From Protula sp. h YS-2021 (taxonomy: Eukaryota; Annelida; Polychaeta; Sabellida; Serpulidae), in NCBI GenBank assembly GCA_949752745.1, contig OX457027.1:84431936-84495935 (forward strand): 64,000 bases of DNA, in the 5' to 3' direction. Both the position numbers and the translations under genes were made by a program. The notes beneath the pieces were generated by a model. The model ran no database searches. It had not been told where the DNA came from and saw only the letters and a list, made by a program, of their open reading frames with translations. Shown one piece after another: positions 30,328-41,792 of the stretch. Within the stretch, counting starts at the first letter, position 1. Each line of letters starts with the position of its first letter.

Positions 30328-31816
30328 CGATGGGCGAAACATTTTGTATTTTCAAATTTTATTATTGGTAAAAAAAGGTTTCTGGATACAAAATAATATA
30401 TTGCAGCAGTTAATTGTTTGGGGGAGGGGGTGGTTAATTAAGGTGAACCTACAATTCTGTATGTAGGGTTTGTTTTTATATGTTCATAAAAGAGAAAATT
30501 TTTTATTTGTATAAAAGTAAAAGCACCCGTATATATGTTACAATGGATCTGTCGAATCAGCGGCTTAGCAAAGTCGCTAAAATATGTCAGCGGATCTGTC
30601 AAATCTGATACTTTATAAGCTTTAGACTATTTTAAGGCGCGTTTGTGAGCCCGTGGTTGCTGTACACTGAAAGAAAGTGAAACCACTATATGGCAAAGTG
30701 CCAACCTATCAAATTATTGCAAATTCATGCCGAAGTCGAGTGAAACAAGTGGTCATCCTGCTTTTAAGAAAAAATGAAGTCAGCACAACTGTTTTTTTCA
30801 TAAATATTCTGAAAAAAGTGATAATCATTGATAAACATTGCGAAAAAAAAATTACAGCTGGGAGATGAGGCCATCTGCATATCAATTCATTCTCTTTTTA
30901 TAATGTTGAAACTTAAAGTTTTACAGATCCAAAGAAAGCCGCTGATTTGATAAACCCGCATTAACATATTCTGTGACATATACCATCCATATATACCCCT
31001 GGTTAGGCTAGCTGACGTCATCAGGCTGATCTTGTCACTGTTGTTGGGGACATCCGTCGTCTGTGTTCATATATATATATACGTATGTTAACTTCAGATG
31101 CTTCTTGACCTGCAGTTTTGAAAATGGGCAGATGTAAACCGGAAAATTTCCAATATCCGGTTTAAAAATGCTTCTATCACTTATTGGCGAGCCAACATAG
31201 CCTTTTTATTACTTGATTATCTAGATCTCGGCTGGTCACAATGTTCCCGGGCATTCGTGTATTTATCTCGAAGACCTCTGAGTCGTGAAAAAGCCAATGA
31301 AAAGTCTCGTTTTTTGTTGGATAACCTCTAAACGTTAGTTGATCAAAATCGTTGAAAGCCTGCAATTTTCTTTATAATTTGAGTGAGAAACCGGAATATC
31401 TTCCTTAGTTGAAAATTTTCAAGAGGCAACTTTAAGATGTTAATGATGGAAGTTGACTCTGCAGTTCAGTTATTTTCCTGGAAGTGAATCGCACAATAAA
31501 TGTAGTTCAGATTGCCAAATTTGTTGAAAAGTTTCTGAATTTGTCTCGGCGGTGGTATCGACCAATTAGTAGACACATGCCTTATAATATAGTGTTCAAG
31601 ATTGTCAAAAAATTAAGTAAAACATATAAAACTAAAATGATTTGTTTTCTCACACTGCTACAATTAAAAAATCTATACTTTTAGTTTCCTTTTCGCAGAT
31701 TTCTTGAAAAAATTAGTCAGCTGTTAAGAAATTAGAATCATTTTTATAGTTTGAGAAAAAATTAAATCAATACTAATTACATATACACATAAATAATACG
31801 TTATATATATATATAT
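30328..31816 (+). other. Downstream of PIEZO exon B; no gene seen
   Basis: AT-rich sequence. No close AATAAA follows the exon B stop; the first clear one I see is at 31495-31500. A (TA)n run lies at 31072-31083, and another at 31800-31816 abuts the foldback element. Confidence 0.5.
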
Positions 31817-32570
31817 AGTAGTGTAAAAGTGGGGGTTTAAAAACAGGAAGTGACGTCATAATGACGTCACGTGGTGTTTTGAAAGCCCCATGGGGTTTTT
31901 AAAACAGTGACGTCATATTGACGTCATATTAACGTCATATTGACGTCATATGGTTACCATATGGTTATCATATGGTTACCATATGGTTACCATATGGTTA
32001 TCATATGGACGTCATAATGATATCACGTGATGTTTTGATAGCCCCATGGGGTTTTTAAAACAGTGACGCCATTTTGACGTGATCTAGACGTGTTATGGAG
32101 GTGATATGGAGGTGATATGGAGGTCATATGAACGTCATATGAACGTCATATGAACGTCATATGAACGTCATAATGACGTAATAGGGATAGTGGGCGGCCA
32201 TTCAAACGGGCAGCCATTCAAACGACCATTCAAACGGGCGGCCATTCAAACGGGCAGCCGGGTGTTCTGGAACAGGAAGTGACGTCATAATGACGTCACG
32301 AGGTGTTTTAGAAGCCCCATGGGGTTTCTAAAACAGTGACATCATTGTTTTAGAATCCCCATGAATGTTCTGGAACAGGTAATTGTTAAAGCGCGCGCCC
32401 GTGTCAATGACGTCATCATGACGTCATTAGTCACGTGACCTGTCAATCATGTGTCACATGACCTGTCAATCATGTATATGAGGAATATTTTCCCGCTCAT
32501 AAACCTTCTGGCCTGAATGGCTCAGTTGTTAGAGCAGAGGACCCGTAAGCGGACCCATGATCTGAAGGTC
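31817..32570 (+). repeat. Foldback element, left inverted arm
   Basis: The arm contains many TGACGTCA palindromes, runs of CATATGGTTAC and GTCATATGAAC units, a CATTCAAACGGGCGGC repeat, and at its inner end the 5' three quarters of a tRNA-Met-like sequence. Confidence 0.93.
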
Positions 32571-32595
32571 GGTGGATCGAACCCGCCTTCGGGCA
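32511..32595 (+). pseudogene. tRNA-Met-like sequence spanning the arm boundary
   Basis: The acceptor arms GCCTGAA/TTCGGGC pair fully (one G-T), the D stem GCTC/GAGC pairs, and the T arm GGTGG ATCGAAC CCGCC pairs. The 3' half (CCCATGATCTGAAGGTC) resembles elongator tRNA-Met with anticodon CAT. A 12-base direct duplication (GGACCCGTAAGC then GGACCCATGATC) lengthens the anticodon region, so it is unlikely to be a working tRNA gene. The 5' part is repeated in inverted form at 34470-34529, where the T arm is missing. Confidence 0.75.
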
Positions 32596-32909
32596 TCACT
32601 TTCATATCATGGTCCTCAATCTTAGAACACCCCCCCCGGGTCCTCAATCTTAGAAGACCCCCCTCCCCCCCCCCCAGAAATAAGACATGACATGAATCGA
32701 ACCCCCCCCCCCCCCAGGATCAAGACATGACATGAATCGGACCCCCCCCCCCCCCAGGATCAAGACATGACATGAATCGGACCCCCCCCCCCAGGACCAA
32801 GACATGACATGTATCGGACATAGTCATATAGCTATATGACTATGTAATTGCTATGTGAACATAATTAGTCTAACGTATGTATGTCGTTATCAGATCGTTC
32901 AACAGTCAA

Positions 32910-33085
32910 GCCGCGATAACTCACTTGGCAGAGCAAACGGCTAGCAACCTGAGAGTCCCGGGATCGATGCCACATCGGGGCAAACTTTTTTTTGGTTTTT
33001 TGTTCACTGTTATGACTCTGTGACATTATGTGACAACATGTGACTGTGACATCATGTGACTCTGTGACATTATGTGACTGTGACT

Positions 33086-33117
<32 letters not shown>
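32910..33117 (+). repeat. tRNA-Ala-like head with T-rich tail, possible SINE
   Basis: The first 73 bases fold partly as a tRNA (acceptor GCCGCGA/TCGGGGC, six of seven pairs; A-box-like TAACTCACTTGGCAGAGC; B-box-like GGGATCGATGCC; loop CTAGCAA, anticodon AGC). The anticodon and T stems are poorly paired. A simple GTGACATTATGTGACT region and a T run of over 30 follow. This fits a decayed tRNA-derived SINE. Confidence 0.5.
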
Positions 33118-33122
<5 letters not shown>

Positions 33123-33489
33123 AATAGCTATATTTCTATGTCTATTTTCACTATTATTATGATAATATTTAATTAGTCACATTTCAATGGTTCTAACCAC
33201 ACAGCATAGGAATAAGTACATGTGTACAGAGTGTGGGGAAACCGATCAATAAATTTTAGAGTGCGCTCGTTCAGAGTGTGGAGAAAACCGATCGATAAAA
33301 TTTCAGAGTGCACTCGTTCAGACCGTGGGAACGATCGATAAATTTGAAAACATCAAAGGCCTAGACCGTGGGAACGATCGATGAATTTGAAAAGATCAAA
33401 GGCCTAGACCGTGGGAACGATCAATAAATTTCAGAGTGCACTAATTCAGAGCGTGGGAACGATCAATAAATTTGAGAAGGAATGGGATT

Positions 33490-33985
33490 TTCCCCAACTC
33501 TATGTTTTATGTTATAGTAGTTAGAAAATGACACTTCTAAAGAACATTTAACAAATGTAGTTTTTTGATAACATATAATATATAAAATAAGTTTGAACAT
33601 TTTAGCATGCTACTTATTTGAATGTTCTAAAGTTATAGTAGTGGAAAAATGGTGGTTCTAGACCAACTTTAACAAATTTTGTTTTTTGACAAAATATGAT
33701 GTATAAAATAAGTCTGAACATTTTACCATGGTGTAGTAGGGTAAAAATAAGGGTTCTAGACCAACTTGAGCAAATAATGTTTTTTGACAAAATATGATGT
33801 ATAAAATAAGTTTGAACATTTTACCATGGTGTAGTAGGGTAAAAATAAGGGTTCTAGACCATTTGAACAAATATTGTTTTTTGACAAAATATGATGTATA
33901 AAATAAGTTTGAACATTTTACCATGGTGTAGTAGGGTAAAAATCAGGGTTCTAAACCAACTTTAACAAATTTAGTTTTTACACGT
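33490..33985 (+). repeat. ~105-bp tandem repeat inside the foldback element
   Basis: About four copies of a unit with TTTTTTGACAAAATATGATG and TGAACATTTTACCATGGTG. Short open frames on both strands come from the repeat. Confidence 0.85.
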
Positions 33986-34194
33986 TTCAGACGATTCTAC
34001 CACTTGGTTGGTTGGTTGATTGTTGGAAAATGGGAAGTGAAAATGTGGATAGTTATGTAGGAAAACTGCGCCCATTCAAAAGACGTGCTCGAATGGCAAG
34101 CCCATTTTAAAGACGTGTTCGAATGGCAAGCCCATTCAAAACACATGTTCGAATAATTTTTGGAAGATATTACGTCGTGGTATTGTTCAACAAA

Positions 34195-34355
34195 TTGTTC
34201 AACATGTTCAACATGTTCAACATGTTGTTGTTCAACATGTTCAACAAGTTCAACATGTCCAACATGTTCAACAAGTTCAACATGTTCAACATGTTGTTCA
34301 ACATGTTGTTCAACATGTTGTTCAACATGTTGTTCAACATGTTCAACAAGTTGTA
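34195..34355. repeat. CAACATGTT palindromic simple repeat
   Basis: A run of TTCAACATGTTGTTCAACAT-type units, self-complementary within each unit, near the inner end of the right arm. Confidence 0.9.
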
Positions 34356-34469
34356 TATAAAGCTATGTTTAAAGACTTTCTCATCATTTGAATAGTGTAG
34401 GTTGAACCGAAAGGATGTATAAATGCAACATTTGTTCGAAATCTTACAATTGGCCACAAAGTTACATGT

Positions 34470-35211
34470 GACCTTCAGATCATGGGTCCGCTTACGGGTC
34501 CTCTGCTCCACCAACTGAGCCATTCAGGCCAGAAGGTTTATGAGCGGGAAAATATTCCTCATATACATGATTGACAGGTCATGTGACACATGATTGACAG
34601 GTCACGTGACTAATGACGTCATGATGACGTCATTGACACGGGCGCGCGCTTTAGCAATTACCTGTTCCAGAACATTCATGGGGATTCTAAAACAATGACG
34701 TCACTGTTTTAGAAACCCCATGGGGCTTCTAAAACACCTCGTGACGTCATTATGACGTCACTTCCTGTTCCAGAACACCCGGCTGCCCGTTTGAATGGCC
34801 GCCCGTTTGAATGGTCGTTTGAATGGCTGCCCGTTTGAATGGCCGCCCACTATCCCTATTACGTCATTATGACGTTCATATGACGTTCATATGACGTTCA
34901 TATGACCTCCATATCACCTCCATATCACCTCCATAACACGTCTAGATCACGTCAAAATGACGTCACTGTTTTAAAAACCCCATGGGGCTATCAAAACATC
35001 ACGTGACGTCATTATGACGTCCATATGATAACCATATGTAACCATATGGTAACCATATGATAACCATATGGTAACCATATGACGTCAATATGACGTTAAT
35101 ATGACGTCAATATGACGTCACTGTTTTAAAAACCCCATGGGGCTTTCAAAACACCACGTGACGTCATTATGACGTCACTTCCTGTTTTTAAACCCCCACT
35201 TTTACACTACT
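34470..35211 (-). repeat. Foldback element, right inverted arm
   Basis: Reverse complement of the left arm with small indels (742 versus 754 bp). Homology stops exactly at the AAGGTC that follows the anticodon arm of the tRNA-like sequence. Confidence 0.93.
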
Positions 35212-35939
35212 ATATATATACGTGAATAAATACATGTATAACCTTTCTTGCTCCAGTTTGAAGCTGCATAATTTAAAAACTTGTGCGGCCGTGAAAAATA
35301 ATCTCTGAAGGCACACAATCGATTTTCTAGGCTGCAATCGCAGTTTGCTTGTCAGCAGTTTCAAAATGTTATGAACTGACGAGTAATAATTCTATAGGAA
35401 TTTATACATATATATGAAAAAAGACGATTGATAAATTTAACGTTTTATATGATATGCTGATATAAAAAATTGAATATGAATTATGACTTCAGTATTGTTT
35501 ACCGGACATTGTTTTTTTTTCTATTGGTGTACATTCAATAAAACTAAATAAACAGCAAACCTCAAGAAACTATCAAAGTTAAATTTTTTAACACCATTAA
35601 GTTAAACTACTTCTTTTAGACGGCTCAAAAAGCATTATATTCTTAATTCAATAGCTTTATTTAATACACTTTTTTGAAACGCTTATCTAAGCTGCGTGGT
35701 ATCCATGCAGATTTGATTGGTTGGATTCTGCAAGCACATATGGGTGATGTTGGAATACTTTCGTCAGCTTTAAGTTACCCATAAAGGGTGTAGAATTTGG
35801 CTACAGTTCAGTGAACGTTGGAAGTGGTATGGTTAACATTTCAGGGAAAACGGCGTTTCTTGAATTGCTACAATTTGACCTACTTCAATAAATAGCACAG
35901 CAATATTCGAAATAGATAAAGATACACAGAATTAATCTT

Positions 35940-36030
35940 TTTTTTAGCCCAGCTTACGGTACACGTAAGCTGTGGTATTCCTATCGGTTTGCCGTGGCGT
36001 CCGTTAGTTAGTTAGTTAGTTAGTTAGTTC
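35940..36030 (+). repeat. Hairpin-headed repeat with (TTAG)n run
   Basis: It begins AGCCCAGCTTACGGTACACG with TAAGCTG, a perfect short hairpin, then TGGTATTCCTATCGGTTTGC and a TTAG run. The plan matches the heads at 5919, 16274 and 26125: hairpin, then pyrimidine/CCGT simple repeat. Confidence 0.6.
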
Positions 36031-36039
36031 GCTGTAAAC

Positions 36040-37240
36040 TTTGTTTCAAAATGCATCTGCTCCTACAATTTTGATCCGATGTCATTTATTTTTGGTGCGA
36101 GGCATCCCTAAGGGGTCGTGCATTCGGCTTGGGCTTTTCTAGTCGATCGGGTGATTTTTGAATTTTTGGCGAATTTTTAAAGAAAAAAATTAAAAATGTA
36201 TCTCCTCCTACATTTCTGACCCGATGTCATTTATTTTTGGTATGAGGCACCCCTAAAGGGTCGTGCATACGGCTTGTGCTTTTTTAGTCGATCGGACAAT
36301 TCTTGTATTTTTGGGGATTTTTTTAAGTAAAAATTTTGAAAAAAATGCATCTACTCCTACAATTTTGATTCGATGTCATTTAGTTTTGGTGTGAGGATTT
36401 CCTAAGCGGTCGTGCATACGGCTTCTGCTTTTTTAGTCGATCGGGTGATTTTTGAATTTATGGGGTTTTTTAAAAAAATTTTAAAATGTATCTCCTCTTA
36501 CATTTTTGACCCGATGTCATTTATTTTTGGTATGAGGCCTCCCTAAAGGGTCGTGCATACGGCTTGTGTTTTTTTAGTTTGTATTATTGGGGAATTTTTT
36601 AAGCAAAAATTCCGAAAATAATTCAAAATGCATCTACCCCTACACTTTTGATTCGATGTCATTTATTCTTGGTGTGAGTGCATACGGCTTGTACTTTTTA
36701 GTCGATCGGGCAATTTTTTTTTTTTTTTTTTTTGGTTTGAGGCATCCCTAAGGGGTTGAGAATACGACTTGCGCTTTTTAGTCGATCCGACAATTTCTGT
36801 ATTTTTTTGGAATTTTTGAAGAAAAACTTCAAAATGCATTTTCTCCTACAGTTTTTATCCGATTTCATTTATTTTTGCTATGAGGCATCCTTAGGTAGGT
36901 CTCGCATACGGCTTGTGCTATTTGACTAGACTTGGAAATTTTTGATTTCGGGGGGAATTTTTGATGAAAATACCTCAAAATGCATTTTCTCCTGCAGTTT
37001 TGATCAAACATCATTTAATTTGTGGCTGAGGCATGCTTAGGGTGTCGTGAATATGGCCTGTCTTTTTCAGTCGATGAGAGAATTTTTGAAGAAAAAAATT
37101 CAAAATGCATTTCCTCCTACAGTTTTTATCAGATTTCATTTATTTTCGATATGAGCCGTCTCTAGGGGGTCATGCATACGGCTTGTGCTTTTTGAGTGAA
37201 TTGGAATTTTTCAAAAAAAAATTAAATGAATCTCCTCCTA
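36040..37240 (+). repeat. ~145-bp tandem repeat, about 8 copies
   Basis: Units contain AATGCATCTCCTCCTACA, CCGATGTCATTTATTTTTGG, GAGGCATCCCTAAGGGGTCG and TTTTTAGTCGATCGG. Copies are diverged and vary in A/T run length. It directly precedes the 51-bp satellite. Confidence 0.88.
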
Positions 37241-39480
37241 CAGCGTATAAACGCAAGTTAAATGAACCTGCACAGTAGTCAGATTTAAACACCGCACATC
37301 GACGCAAGTTAAATAAACATTCGCGGTAGTCCAAATTAAGTACTCCGCATCGATGCAAGTTAAATAAACATGCGCATTGGTCCGAAATGTGAACTGCGCA
37401 TCGACGGAGGATAAATAAAGATGCGAACTGGTCCAAAATAAGCACCGCGCATCAACGCAGGTTAAATAAACATGCGCACTGGTCCGAAAAAAAGAACTAC
37501 GCTTCGACGTAAGTTGAATAGACATGCGCAGTGGTCTGAAATGCGCTCCGCGCATCAACGCAGCCTAAAGAAACATGCGCAGTGGTCCGAAATGCGAACC
37601 GCGCATCAACGCAAGCTAAATAAATATGCGCACTGGTCTGAAATGAGAACCACGCATCAACAAAAGTTAAATAAACATGGGCACTGGCCTGAAATGCGAA
37701 CCGCGCATCGACGGAAGTTAAATAAACATGCGATCCGGTCCAAAATAAGCACCGCACATCAACGCAAGTTAAACAAACATGCGCACTTGTCCGAAAAAAA
37801 GGACCACGCATCGACGCAAGTTGAATAGACATGCGCAGTGGTCTGAAATGAGAACCGCGCATCAACGCAAGTTAAATAAACATGCGCAGTGGTCCGAAGA
37901 AAGAACCATGAATCGACGCAAGTTGAATAGACATAAGAGTCGGGCATCGACGGGACTTAAATAAACATGCGTTCTGGTCCGAAACGCAAATCGCGCGTCA
38001 ACGCAAGTTAAGTGAACCTGCTCACTTGTCCCAAAATGCGAACTGCGCATCAACGCAACCTAAAGAAACACGTATACTGGTCCGAAATGCGAACCGAATA
38101 TCAAAGCAAATTAAATAAACATGCACAGTGGTCCGAACTGCGAACCGCACACAAGCGTAAGTTAAATAAACATTTGCACCGGTCCAAAATAAGTACCGAT
38201 CATCAACACAAGTTAAATAAATGTGCGCAATGGTCCAAAATGCGAACCACGCATCAACACAAGTTAAACAAAAACATGCGCGCTGGTCCGAAATGCGAAC
38301 TGCCCATTAACGCAACTTAAATAACATGCGCACTATTCAAAATAAGAACTGCGCATCAACGCAACTTAAATAAACATGCGCACTGGTCCAGAATAAGAAC
38401 CGCGCATCAACTCAAGTTAAAGAAATATGCGCATTGGCCTGAAATAAGAACCGCGCATCGACGCACGTTAAATAAACATACGCAGTATTTCGAAATGCGA
38501 ACCACGTGCCAACGTAAGCTAAATAAACATTTGCACTGGTCTAAAATAAGCACCGCGCATCAACGCAAGTTAAATAAATATGCGCACTTTTCCAAAATTC
38601 GAACCGCGCATCAACGCAAGTTAAATAAACGTGCACAGTGGTTCGAAATGCGAACCACGCTCCAACGCAAGTTAAATAAACATTTGCACTGGTCTAAAAT
38701 AAGCATTGCGCATCAACGCAGGTTAAATAAACATGCGCACTGGTCCGAAATTCGAACCGCGCATTAATTCAAGTTAAATAAACATGCGTAATGATCCGAA
38801 ATTCGAACTGCTCATCAGCGCAAGTTAAATAAACATGCACACTGGTCCAAAATGCAAACCGTGCACCAACTTAAGTTAAACAAACATAGGCACACGTCCA
38901 AAATAAGCACCGTGCATCAACCCGTGCATCAACGCAAGTTAAATAAACATGCAAACTGGTCCGAAATGCGAACCGCGCATCAAGGCAACCTATGGAAACT
39001 TGTGCACTTGTCCAAAATAAGTACCGCTCATCAACGCAAGTATAATAAACATGCGTATTGGTCTGGAATAAGAATCGCGCATCGACGCAAGGTAAATAAA
39101 CATGCGCAGTGATCCGAAATAAGAACCGCACATCAACACAAGGTAAATAAACATGCGGACTGATCCGAAATACGAACCGCCCATCAACACAATGTAAATA
39201 AAGATGCGCATTGATCCGAAATAAGAACCGCACATCAACACAAGGTAAATAAACGTGCGCACTGAGCCGAAATAAGAACCGCACATTCACAAAAGGTAAA
39301 AAAACATGGGCGCTCGTCAGAAATGCGAACCGCACATCAACGCAAGTTAAATAAACATGTGCACTGTTCCAAAATGAGAGCCGCGCATCTACGCAAAATT
39401 AAATAAACATGCGCACTTGTCTGAATAAGAACCGCGCATCAAGGCAAGTTACATAAATATGCGCACTGGTCCGAAATGCG
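37240..39480 (+). repeat. 51-bp satellite, about 44 copies
   Basis: The unit is 51 bp with core CGCATCAACGCAAGTTAAAT and CATGCGCACTGGTCCGAAAT. Since 51 is 17 codons, one frame stays open on each strand for long stretches. The + frame repeats a 17-residue motif MRTAHQRKLNKHAHWSE and the - frame a motif with TSAHVYLTCVDARFL. Frames are broken by frequent indels and stops, so I treat it as non-coding satellite. Confidence 0.93.
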
Positions 39481-41010
39481 AGCGTTGTTTGAAGGTATCT
39501 ATGGCAGACTATCCAGTCTACCAGAGATACAAAAAATTTCCCATTTTTCTGGGAAAGAAATCTTTGTATGCATTTATCGGTCTATGTTCTGGTCCGGTGC
39601 TAAATTAATTATTGGGCTAGCTCTTTACCGTCTCATCTTTTGAAGCCCAATTTTTCAGGAAAATTCCCTTGCTCATGCACGCTGGAATTGGTCTTATTGC
39701 TTTTCGTAAGCTGGGACTTTGTCCTTGGACAAACTTGTTATCTCCCTCAAATCGTAACTATGAGATTGATTCGCGTTATGAGAAGCACATGAAAAGACGG
39801 CAGAGACGATTTCCGGCGGAGGGAGACTTAAGACAGTAGTTTCCGGGATTCTGCAGTATTATGGTGCGTGATGGATGATCGTTTGGGTCTATTCTACGCT
39901 CTCTACGATGGAACAGAAGTTACTAGCGACGATTAGTCGAGTATGTTCACAAATTTGTCATGCTTCAGTTTTTCTCTGACGTCAGCCAGAATTTGGTTTC
40001 TGAAATACGTATTCACAGTTGTCAGTGTGATGAAGTGCGTGCGTGTTTTGGATCAGCAGACAATAACATAAAGAAAACAGGTCTTGCTCCCTGTTTTTAT
40101 GCTGAGGTATGTAATTGATTGAGTAGTTTACCCAAGATGTCAGATATGCACATACTCGGGGTTATTGTGTTTAACCACGAAAGCCAATGTAAAACTGGTC
40201 AGTTGATATACGATATGCCTATAAAACGTAAATAAGAATTATATTATCAATGCGGCTGACAATAACCGAAACACAAAATAATCACGCTGACTATTTCCGT
40301 TTGTATTTAGAATGAATGAAAAGATAAGATGGTTACATTGGCTACCAAATAACAAAATAACACTTGATGGCCACAAAAATTACGATCCTGAAGACTGAAA
40401 AATTAAAATTCGTTAAAACTTTAACACAGCTTTTGGCATGTTATATTCCAATAAACATGCCGACATTGATATAACGCCTGTTTGTCCTGTTGTAATTTGG
40501 TTGTGATAACGTCTAACCACTATCTTTGACACAACGCTGAATTGATGATGGATAAGCAACGTGGCTTAGACATCGAATAGAATTTTTGAAGACGACAAAA
40601 AACAAGAAGATACTTAAAATGGGTGAAATTTGGTTGCTCATTCAAGCAGTTGAAAAATCCAAAGAAATTTCTCAGAAAAATTATCCATGAGAAAATCCAC
40701 TCTTTCTTACACTTGAGCAACAGCAAAGAAAACGCTCGACAAAGAGTTTGCCACACCGGAAAATCCCTGTTTAATATTTATGCGGTTGAAGAATAGAACT
40801 TAGATCGTCTTAAAATTATTTTTAAAATGATAACTGTCGGGGCCGACTTTAGATAGGGATCTAAGTAGGTCAGAAAATAGGACAGGGCTTTGAATGATTG
40901 GAGATCAGCTATGAACTGAAAATAATAATCGTTAGTGTCAAGTTGCTAGTTTTGTCTTTATTTTCATTTTTTGTGACTGCGAGGTGGAAGATGTGTGTGT
41001 GTGTGTGTGT

Positions 41011-41050
<40 letters not shown>

Positions 41051-41792
41051 ATCTTTATGCACTAGGATTCTAAGTAGGCCAGAAAATAGGGCAGGGCTTT
41101 GAATGATTGGAGAACTGAAAATAGTCACCGTTGGCGACAAGTTACTTGTTTTTTATTTCTTTTTTTGTAACTGCGGGATGGAAAAAGAGCTTAATTCATT
41201 CAATATTTCATTCCTTTTTAGGGCATATAAAAGGTGGGAAAATATGTACTATAGAATTGATTTAAGAGTTGTTTTGTAAACATATGTATGCATATATGTG
41301 GATCTTTATGGGATATATGCTTTGTGAAAGAAGTATTGGTTTTCCTTTTAGGCTAGCACATGCACGAAACGAAGTAGTCTCACACAGATACTCTACAAAC
41401 CTATAGATCCTCTCATTTTATACCTGCCAACAGGACATACTGAAGGTCAGGTATTTTGTGAATGAAATATGCTCATATTTACTGGCGTTCATTGGAAAGA
41501 ATAAGTAAGTAAATCAATACAATCACGTGCCATTATTGCACTCCACGCACAGTAATAATCATGTGCTTGGTTTTCTCCACGTATCTGTAAGTTTGTTTCG
41601 TGGCTAATCTCGAAGTTGTATACGTGGTAAAACGATCAACTGGATAAGGAATGGAAAGTGAAACAGTTATTAAATAACAAATGTAAAATCTAACAGAACT
41701 TTCAAAAGTAGCAAAAGCTATATAGCATATATGCAAAATAGGAAAAGATAGCAGAGTGAAAGTGATATAGATAAACTCTCCATAACGTAATT
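39481..41792. other. Intergenic; duplicated segment around a (GT)n run
   Basis: No gene seen. A (GT)n microsatellite lies at about 40993-41048. On either side are two copies of a ~120-bp segment (near 40860-40990 and 41065-41180, sharing GGGCTTTGAATGATTGGAGA). GTGGATCTTTATG recurs at 41046 and 41299. A TATA-like CTATATAGC lies at 41718, about 75 bases before the next ORF. Confidence 0.6.

Larger units (their letters stand above)
31817..35211. mobile_element. 3.4-kb foldback element with ~750-bp inverted arms
   Basis: The left arm (31817-32570) and right arm (34470-35211) are near-perfect inverted copies. The ends read AGTAGTGTAAAAGTGGGGG and its complement, flanked by ATATAT on both sides, a possible 6-bp target duplication although within a (TA)n run. 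The 1.9-kb centre has no coding frame. It contains C-rich repeats, a second tRNA-like sequence, a ~105-bp tandem repeat and a CAACATGTT repeat. Ends beginning AGT, long arms and a 6-bp duplication are also Polinton-like traits, so it could be a non-autonomous relative. A simple foldback transposon is equally possible. Confidence 0.85.

Noticed and set aside
32511..32595. Functional tRNA-Met gene
   Set aside because: A 12-base duplication in the anticodon region and position inside a repeat arm argue for a tRNA-derived relic.
34160..34523. Cys/Ser/Thr and Asn/Met/Leu repeat proteins
   Set aside because: Frames of the CAACATGTT simple repeat in the foldback element.
31817..35211. Firm call as a Polinton derivative
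   Set aside because: AGT ends and a possible 6-bp duplication are suggestive, but the duplication lies in a (TA)n run and no Polinton gene is present.
37170..39335. Several 60-150 codon frames in the 51-bp satellite, both strands
   Set aside because: Open because the unit is 17 codons; broken often, and equally open on both strands.
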